A stretch of 64,000 nucleotides of DNA from Peptostreptococcaceae bacterium VA2 (GTDB lineage: Bacteria > Bacillota > Clostridia > Peptostreptococcales > Peptostreptococcaceae), in NCBI GenBank assembly GCA_000686145.1, contig JMMB01000007.1:2170001-2234000 (forward strand), read 5' to 3'. The notes under the pieces are model-generated. The model had not been told where the DNA came from and ran no database searches. It saw only the letters and a list, made by a program, of their open reading frames with translations. The translations under genes and the position numbers were made by a program. Positions 58,210 to 64,000 of this stretch are shown here, in pieces (position 1 is the first letter of the stretch; each line of letters starts with the position of its first letter).

Positions 58210-58848
58210 TTACAAAGTATTTTTACTTTCTAACAAGCTCTTAGCTTTATCAAAATCTTCTATTTTAACTACCATCTTTCGATCTGTAAATCCCTTACCA
58301 AGAACTATAATCTTTTTATTTTTGTATAATACAGATTCTTTATATTTTATTTCCTCAATCTCATCAATTTTAAAAACTAAATTATCATAAAAAATAACTT
58401 TATCATCAGTTATTATGTTAGAGCTAAATAGCACTTCAGCTAATGTTAAAATAATAGAAATAAATAATATGATATAAGTAAAAATAAGCAACTTATCTAA
58501 ATACTCAAATCCACTTATATAACTTATTATATCTGTAATACCGCTATGATTTTGTATTTTATATCTTCCAAATATAGATTTTACTCCTAGTGATGTAATA
58601 AAAGTTATAGCTACCATACTTATAATCTCTGATTTGCTATTTTCTTTAACTTTAATATAAGTCATATTTTCACTATTTATTTGTTTTATAAGCTTCTTTC
58701 TATAAATATAATCAGTAAGTTTCATGGTTATAGCGAGTATAAATATAGTTACTACTAATAAAGTCTGCATGCTTTGATTTTCTATAAATGATCCGATTAC
58801 TCCTAATAGTATTATAATAATTAATAAAATAATGTCCTTTTTTCTCAT
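58210..58848 (-). CDS. Membrane protein of unknown function
   Basis: 212 residues with four membrane segments (two near the start, two around residues 90-140) and a C-terminal soluble, PH-like beta part (VIFYDNLVFKIDEIEEIKYKESVLYKNKKIIVL core DEIEEIKYKE). Function unknown. AGGGGG precedes the ATG. Not clearly co-transcribed with the SPFH gene upstream, as a terminator lies between. Confidence 0.6.
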   Translation of the reverse strand: MRKKDIILLIIIILLGVIGSFIENQSMQTLLVVTIFILAITMKLTDYIYRKKLIKQINSENMTYIKVKENSKSEIISMVAITFITSLGVKSIFGRYKIQNHSGITDIISYISGFEYLDKLLIFTYIILFISIILTLAEVLFSSNIITDDKVIFYDNLVFKIDEIEEIKYKESVLYKNKKIIVLGKGFTDRKMVVKIEDFDKAKSLLESKNTL

Positions 58849-58893
58849 TGTTCCCCCTAAATTTCTAAGTCAAGTAATTTTATTTAATGAAAA

Positions 58894-58921
58894 AAGATGT
58901 AGATTAGATTATCTACATCTT
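58894..58921 (-). terminator. Terminator after the SPFH gene
   Basis: AAGATGTAGAT and ATCTACATCTT arms with a 6-base loop, T-rich end. Confidence 0.85.
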
Positions 58922-58926
58922 AATTT

Positions 58927-59886
58927 TTAGTATACTGAACCACTATTAACTATAGGCTGTGCATCTTTGTTTCCACAAAGTACAACTAACAAGTTACTAA
59001 CCATAGCAGCTTTTCTCTCATCATCAAGAGTTACTATATTGTTTTCACTTAAATTAGTTAAAGCCATGTCTACCATACTTACAGCACCTTCAACAATTTT
59101 CTTTCTTGCTGCTATTATAGCTTCTGCTTGTTGACGTTGTAGCATAGCTGCTGCAATCTCTGGTGCATAAGATAGATGAGTAATCCTAACTTCACTAACT
59201 TCAATTCCTGCAATATCAACTCTAGTTTGTAACTCTTCTTTTAACTTATCTGCTATTTCTTGACTACTTCCACGAAGAGATTTTTCTTCTCCATCTTCAG
59301 ATGCATCATATGGGTAAAGTCTTGAAACATTTCTAAGAGTTGAATCACATTGAATTGATAAAAATGTATTATAATTATCAACGTTAAATACAGCTTTAGT
59401 TGCATCTAGTACTTTCCAAATTACAACTACCCCTATTATAATAGGATTTCCTAACTGGTCATTAACCTTTTGTTTTTCATTATTAAGAGTCATAGTTTTT
59501 AATGATACTTTTTTACCATTAGCATAAACTACTATCTCAGTTTTATCATTAGGCGAATGTTTTGAAACATTTGAAGGAACTGCTGTTGGGTTTACTGCAC
59601 TGCAAAATGGATTTATCCAGTAAAATCCTTCTTTTTTTATAGTTCCATAATAGTTACCAAATAAAACTAAAACTAATGCTTCTTTAGGATTAAGTACTTT
59701 AAGTCCAAATAAAGCAATAAAGTTTGCAATAATTCCTACTATCCCTAAAACTATTGCATATATATTCATTGTTCCAATTACAAGTCCTATTGATGCTATA
59801 AAAAGTAAAAGAATTGATATTAAAGCCATAAAGCCATTAACTGACTTTGCGTCCTTTTCTTTATAAATGGTTTCTTCTTTAATCAT
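58927..59886 (-). CDS. SPFH/Band 7 domain protein
   Basis: 319 residues: two N-terminal membrane segments (about 17-60), then an SPFH domain (KVLNPKEALVLVLFGNYYGTIKKEGFYWINPFC, of which EALVLVLFGNYYG and GFYWINPF are typical) and a helical region with IAAAMLQRQQAEAIIAARKKIVEGAV, the conserved AMLQRQQAEAIIAARKKIVE end of the family. Such proteins scaffold membrane microdomains and assist proteases. AGGGGG precedes the ATG. Monocistronic. Confidence 0.88.
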   Translation of the reverse strand: MIKEETIYKEKDAKSVNGFMALISILLLFIASIGLVIGTMNIYAIVLGIVGIIANFIALFGLKVLNPKEALVLVLFGNYYGTIKKEGFYWINPFCSAVNPTAVPSNVSKHSPNDKTEIVVYANGKKVSLKTMTLNNEKQKVNDQLGNPIIIGVVVIWKVLDATKAVFNVDNYNTFLSIQCDSTLRNVSRLYPYDASEDGEEKSLRGSSQEIADKLKEELQTRVDIAGIEVSEVRITHLSYAPEIAAAMLQRQQAEAIIAARKKIVEGAVSMVDMALTNLSENNIVTLDDERKAAMVSNLLVVLCGNKDAQPIVNSGSVY

Positions 59887-59975
59887 ATCTGCTACCCCCT
59901 AATTTATTATTGTTAAATTTATGTTTACATAATAATACTGCTTTTTGGTAAATTTTACAAATGTATTTATTGTAA

Positions 59976-61331
59976 CTATTTACTACATATAGGCTTTAAG
60001 CTAGCACCATATCCATATATGTCTTTATATTTTCTAATATATCCTACAGATATAGTCATAGTAATAAATTCTGCAACACCTACTGATAGCCATATACCAT
60101 TTACCCCTAAAAACTTAGGTAATATAATTATTCCAAGTACTGTAAATACAAAAGTTCTTAAAAACGATATAGTAGCTGAAACTTTTCCATTTGAAAAAGC
60201 TGTAAACTTAGCTGATGCAAATATATTTACACCTGTTACTAAAAAGCTCGTAGAAAATAACATAAATCCTTTGTAACCAATTTCAAAAACATTACTTCCT
60301 TTATCTGCAAATATTCCGACTATGCCACCTGCCCCTATTAAAGAAATAACAAATAAACTTATAGAACTAACTAATATAAAAATCAAACTGTACTTTATAA
60401 TTTTTTTAAGTTCATCAATATTTTCATCTCCATAGTTATAACTTATAATTGGAGCTACACCTGATGAGAATCCTATATACGCCGAAGTTATTAAAAACTG
60501 ACCATATAGTACTATAGTTATCGCAGCAACTCCATCTGACCCTAAATACTCCATCATAGCAAGATTAAATAAAAGAGTAGTTACACCTGTTGATAAGTTT
60601 GTAACCATTTCAGATGAACCATTTGAGCAACTTTTAAGTATTACATCAAAATCAAACTTTGGCTTTACAAAATACAAACTTCCCCTTTTCTTACAAAAAT
60701 ATATTATTCCTAAAATTGCAGGTATTAAAACGCCTATTCCGGTTGCATAAGATGCTCCACCTATTCCCATATTCATCAAAACTATAAACACATAATCAAG
60801 TATTACATTTGTAAATCCACCTATTAAAGTTAATATTAAACCTACTTTTGGCTTGCCTGATGTAATTGTTAAGTATTGAAATATTAGATTTACAATAAAT
60901 GCTGGTATAAATATAAGAGATGCTAAAAAATAATCCATACAATACTCATATAAACCTTCACTGCCCCCCAATATACTTATTATATCTTTTGAAAAAATAT
61001 AACCTAATAAAGCTATAACTACTCCTAATAAAATTCCTATTAATAATACTAAAGTAAAGTTTTCTCTAGCTTCCTTATCTTTACCTTCTCCAAGCTTTTT
61101 AGCGATAAGCGCACTACTCCCACTTCCTAACATTACACCGACTGCTATTACTATATTTATAAATGGGTAAACTATGTTAACTGCCGATAGTGCATCTGTA
61201 TTTACAAATCTCGATACAAAAACTCCATCAACTATTGTATATAAAGACATAAACACCATCATGATTATTGAGGGTATTGTAAACTTTATAAGTGATGAAA
61301 ATGTAAAACTTCTAGATATTGAATTGTCCAT
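59976..61331 (-). CDS. MATE family efflux transporter
   Basis: 451 residues, twelve membrane segments, two MatE domains. N-terminal FTIPSIIMMVFMSLYTIVDGVFVSRFVNTDALSAVNIVYP (VDGVFVSRFV motif) and LGSGSSALIAKKLGEGKDKEA are typical of the clostridial subgroup of MATE pumps. It exports cationic drugs or metabolites in exchange for Na+ or H+. AGGAGG precedes the ATG. No regulator adjacent. Confidence 0.9.
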   Translation of the reverse strand: MDNSISRSFTFSSLIKFTIPSIIMMVFMSLYTIVDGVFVSRFVNTDALSAVNIVYPFINIVIAVGVMLGSGSSALIAKKLGEGKDKEARENFTLVLLIGILLGVVIALLGYIFSKDIISILGGSEGLYEYCMDYFLASLIFIPAFIVNLIFQYLTITSGKPKVGLILTLIGGFTNVILDYVFIVLMNMGIGGASYATGIGVLIPAILGIIYFCKKRGSLYFVKPKFDFDVILKSCSNGSSEMVTNLSTGVTTLLFNLAMMEYLGSDGVAAITIVLYGQFLITSAYIGFSSGVAPIISYNYGDENIDELKKIIKYSLIFILVSSISLFVISLIGAGGIVGIFADKGSNVFEIGYKGFMLFSTSFLVTGVNIFASAKFTAFSNGKVSATISFLRTFVFTVLGIIILPKFLGVNGIWLSVGVAEFITMTISVGYIRKYKDIYGYGASLKPICSK

Positions 61332-61404
61332 TAATTTCCTCCTAATATAAACTGCTTCTTCTATAATAAACTATAGTATTGTACTAATGTCAAGAAATAA
61401 AAAT

Positions 61405-61430
61405 AAGACTACAACAACGTCATAGTCTTA
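61405..61430 (-). terminator. Terminator after the DUF975 gene
   Basis: TAAGACTA and TAGTCTTA arms; weak but well placed, just after the stop. Confidence 0.6.
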
Positions 61431-61441
61431 TCTATATTATA

Positions 61442-62143
61442 TTAAGCTATATCTTTTGAATAATCTAATGATTTGTAGAAATTAGTTATAGCCATTTGCA
61501 AATATGGAATGAACCATAAAAGCCCGATTATAGTAACTGTAGCTAATAATCCCCATCCAATAAAACTAAGTTGAAGTACAAAGAATTTCCATTTATTGCC
61601 CTTCATCATTTTTATACTAAGACCTATTGACTCAAATAATTTAAGTTCTTCTTTATCAACAAATATATATGGTGCTAAACCTACTGCCAAACTAAATATA
61701 ACTAAAGCAATTGATATTAATACTACTACAATAATGGCAATCCAAGCTAATGCACTTATGCTTCCTGTGCTAATTAATGAATATCCAATTGAACTAATTA
61801 ATATAACACCTATTATTCCTCCTGCTATGGCTCCTACTATAGAGATAATAACAGTAAATCCTAATGATTTTAAAATTGCACTCTTTGAAACCTTAAGGTC
61901 ACTATATGTTGCTTCACCAGATTTTTTTATAAACTCTAAATAAAATTTAGGTAATCCTACACATGCCCATACCTCTAAAGCGAATACTACTGCTAAAGAT
62001 ATACAAACTAAAAATGTTGCTTCACTTGGAATAAATTCAAGCGCAAAAATCAAAGCACAATAAATTAAAGTTATTAGTACTGGTACTTTCCAATGACCTT
62101 TTAATTGTTGTTTTGATAAGTTTTTCAATCCTTTTCTATCCAT
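61442..62143 (-). CDS. DUF975 family membrane protein
   Basis: 233 residues with six membrane segments. The start RKGLKNLSKQQLKGHWKVPVLITLIY (core KQQLKGHWKVPV) and the later SIGLSIKMMKGNKWKFFVLQLSFIGWGLL are DUF975 hallmarks. Function unknown; often single-gene units in clostridia. AGGGGG precedes the ATG. Confidence 0.85.
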   Translation of the reverse strand: MDRKGLKNLSKQQLKGHWKVPVLITLIYCALIFALEFIPSEATFLVCISLAVVFALEVWACVGLPKFYLEFIKKSGEATYSDLKVSKSAILKSLGFTVIISIVGAIAGGIIGVILISSIGYSLISTGSISALAWIAIIVVVLISIALVIFSLAVGLAPYIFVDKEELKLFESIGLSIKMMKGNKWKFFVLQLSFIGWGLLATVTIIGLLWFIPYLQMAITNFYKSLDYSKDIA

Positions 62144-62262
62144 AATTTTGACCCCCTTTGAGCTATTTATTTATTGACCTTAATATAGTATATTCATGTA
62201 AAACATATTTGTTCTACAATAATTTTATTTAAACCTTCTATGTATGTTAAAATCAGTTTAAA

Positions 62263-62291
62263 AAGAGCTATCTTAATTTAAAGATAACTCC
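62263..62291 (-). terminator. Terminator after the helicase gene
   Basis: GAGCTATCTTAA and TTAAAGATAACTC-type arms form a hairpin immediately after the helicase stop, followed by a T-rich run. Confidence 0.65.
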
Positions 62292-62297
62292 TATTTA

Positions 62298-63602
62298 TTA
62301 TTTATCAGACGTTTTCTTTACTGGTTTTTTTCTATTGTTAGATCCCCAGCTTTTATTATTGCTTCTAGAAGAACTACTTCTTTGATTGTTGCTATTTCCT
62401 CTATTGTTACCTCTACTATTGCTTCTAGGATTTCTTTTTTCAACCACTTCAGCTACATCATTAGAACTAGCTTCATAAGGGTGGTCTTTTATTACTGGTA
62501 TTTTTTTGTTTATAAGTTTTTCTATTGACTTGTAATATCCTCTTTCTTCCATAGAACAGAATGACATAGCACAACCTGTATGTCCTGCTCTTCCTGTACG
62601 TCCAATTCTGTGAACATAAGTTTCTGCAACTTCTGGTAAGTCATAGTTTATTACATGAGATAATTCATCTACGTCAATTCCTCTTGCAGCTATATCTGTT
62701 GCAACTAACACTCTTATCTTACCTTCTTTGAAGTTACTTAGTGCAAGTTGTCTAGCATTTTGAGATTTGTTACCATGAATAGCACAAGCTTCTATTCCAA
62801 CCTTTAAAAGGTCTGTAGTAATCTTGTTTGCTCCATGCTTAGTTCTTGAAAATACTAATACAGATTGTATAGATTTATCTTTTAAAAGATCTATAAGTAA
62901 AGCTCTTTTTTGCTTTTTACTAACAAAATACATACTTTGCTTTACAGTTTCAGTAGTAGATGATACCGGTGCAACTTCCACTTTTATAGGATCTTTAAAT
63001 ATAGAGTTTGCTAACTTTGATATTTCATTTGGCATAGTTGCTGAGAAGAATATGTTTTGACGAACTTGTGGAAGATGACTTATTATTCTCTTTACATCAT
63101 GAATCATTCCCATGTCTAACATACTATCCGCTTCATCAAGTACAAAGTATTTTACTTTGCTTAAGTTTATAAACTTTTGACTATATAAATCAAGCATTCT
63201 ACCTGGAGTCGCTATTAAAATATCTACTCCTTCTCTTAATGCTCTTGTTTGAGAATTTTGAGATACTCCACCAAATATAACTAAACTTTTTATGTCCATA
63301 TATTGTGAGTAAGCTGTAAAACTTTCTTCTATTTGTATAGCTAATTCTCTTGTAGGAGCTAGTACTACTGCTTTAATAGTTCTTGGTCCTCTTGAGTTTT
63401 TTTGTTCATTGTATACTCTTTGTAATATTGGAATAGCAAACGCTGCTGTTTTTCCAGTACCTGTTTGAGCACATCCAAGTAAGTCTTTTCCTTCTAATAA
63501 GTGAGGTATTGACTTTGCTTGTATTGGTGTAGGTTTTGAATAACCTTCATCTTGTAATGCCTTTTGTATAGGTTTTATTATATCTAAATTTTCAAATAAC
63601 AT
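62298..63602 (-). CDS. DEAD-box RNA helicase
   Basis: 434 residues with the RecA-like domains in order: Q motif, AQTGTGKT (45-52), PTRELAIQ, DEAD (about 155), SAT (about 189), then ARGIDV and HRIGRTGRAG (about 330). The last 45 residues are an Arg/Asn/Ser/Gly-rich tail (RNPRSNSRGNNRGNSNNQRS and more) as in CshA/RhlE-type helicases. It unwinds RNA in ribosome assembly and cold adaptation. AAAGGAG precedes the ATG. A long untranslated leader or intergenic region of 400 bp precedes it. Confidence 0.92.
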   Translation of the reverse strand: MLFENLDIIKPIQKALQDEGYSKPTPIQAKSIPHLLEGKDLLGCAQTGTGKTAAFAIPILQRVYNEQKNSRGPRTIKAVVLAPTRELAIQIEESFTAYSQYMDIKSLVIFGGVSQNSQTRALREGVDILIATPGRMLDLYSQKFINLSKVKYFVLDEADSMLDMGMIHDVKRIISHLPQVRQNIFFSATMPNEISKLANSIFKDPIKVEVAPVSSTTETVKQSMYFVSKKQKRALLIDLLKDKSIQSVLVFSRTKHGANKITTDLLKVGIEACAIHGNKSQNARQLALSNFKEGKIRVLVATDIAARGIDVDELSHVINYDLPEVAETYVHRIGRTGRAGHTGCAMSFCSMEERGYYKSIEKLINKKIPVIKDHPYEASSNDVAEVVEKRNPRSNSRGNNRGNSNNQRSSSSRSNNKSWGSNNRKKPVKKTSDK

Positions 63603-64000
63603 GTTGTCTCCTTTTTATTGCTTCTAAATTCTAAAATTACTTTTTTCTATATATTAAGTGGTTCGTCCACACATAACCCAAATTACCTTTAAAAGTAATC
63701 TTATTAAAGCTCATTATTTAATTTCATAAAAAAAGAAACATACTTCATGTCAAGTGACAAAACTTAACATAAAAAATGTCTCTTATCTGCATTATACATT
63801 ATTTTTTGGAAAATAGCATTATATTTTTTATTTTAACATTAATAGTTCCAACGCTTTAGACCCTACAACTTTAAAATAACGTTATCATATACTTCATTAT
63901 TTTCCTAAATACATAATCAAAATAAATTCAAATAATTTCCTAAAATTTATTTTGACCCCATTAATTACTATTTTATCAGAAAATTTTGTAAAATAAAAGA
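63603..64000 (-). other. Long upstream region of the helicase gene
   Basis: About 400 bp to the window edge without a gene. It holds a hairpin at 63728-63784 (AAGAGACAT.../...ATGTTTCTT, then T7 on the minus strand) and small dyads GGTT...AACC at 63660-63678 and ATTACCTTTAAAAGTAAT near 63684-63701. The stem may be a terminator of a gene beyond the edge or an attenuator in a long leader. Confidence 0.45.
63728..63784 (-). terminator. Terminator or attenuator upstream of the helicase
   Basis: AAGAGACAT and ATGTTTCTT arms followed by seven T on the minus strand. Confidence 0.6.

Noticed and set aside
1-64000. tRNA, rRNA or prophage genes
   Set aside because: No cloverleaf or rRNA sequence was recognised by eye, and there is no capsid, terminase, portal or integrase gene; a tRNA scan would be needed to be certain.

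Overview
The window is about 64 kb of very AT-rich DNA with Firmicutes-type ribosome binding sites, many rho-independent terminators and clostridial gene content: a lone acetyl-CoA thiolase, a T-box before a nondiscriminating-type aspartyl-tRNA synthetase, a cysteine-rich spore-surface candidate with a SigK-like promoter, and BglG-type PTS control. I infer a spore-forming clostridium, most likely Peptostreptococcaceae (Clostridioides/Paraclostridium-like). No species call is possible from the sequence alone. Most genes lie on the minus strand.

Layout. 0-7.7 kb: small accessory genes (zinc-ribbon membrane protein, GNAT, DUF3781, SdpI-like, peptidase E-like), two of them behind copies of a 150-bp promoter repeat, then a lipoprotein, a DUF434 protein, a threonine-synthase-like enzyme and a tetR-flavodoxin pair. 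7.8-12.3 kb: a mobile scar, with an IS3-family element (broken orfA), a duplicated thiolase 3' end, an IS256-type remnant, a 30-bp-repeat cysteine-rich gene and the intact thiolase. 12.4-15.8 kb: small membrane proteins and two XRE-regulator/membrane-protein modules. 15.9-21.2 kb: a MurNAc salvage operon (murQ, PTS EIIBC, mupG-like, RpiR regulator, metallophosphoesterase) with a consensus cre site. 21.4-26.2 kb: lipoprotein, ECF sigma/anti-sigma pair, S41 peptidase and an FMN reductase.

26-51 kb is an accessory zone. It has GNAT acetyltransferases, CPBP proteases, VanZ, SdpR/SdpI, a third XRE module, cupin, ClbS-like protein and agmatine-deiminase/MerR genes, mixed with relics (fused bceAB, two CPBP fragments, DJ-1, amidase and lipoprotein fragments). 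Several of these genes share near-identical promoter blocks, which points to duplication and shuffling. The housekeeping aspS2 (with T-box) and mtnN lie within it. 51-64 kb is more core-like: a Ca/Na antiporter, a mannose/fructose-type PTS operon with phosphomannose isomerase and PRD regulator, an SPFH protein, a MATE pump, a DUF975 protein and a DEAD-box helicase.

The best leads are: three regulator/membrane-protein modules, each with its own dyad operator; two recurring promoter families placed in front of unrelated accessory genes; the promoter-operator duplication in the mannose PTS locus; and the cysteine-repeat gene with its SigK-like promoter. No tRNA, rRNA, CRISPR array or complete prophage was seen.
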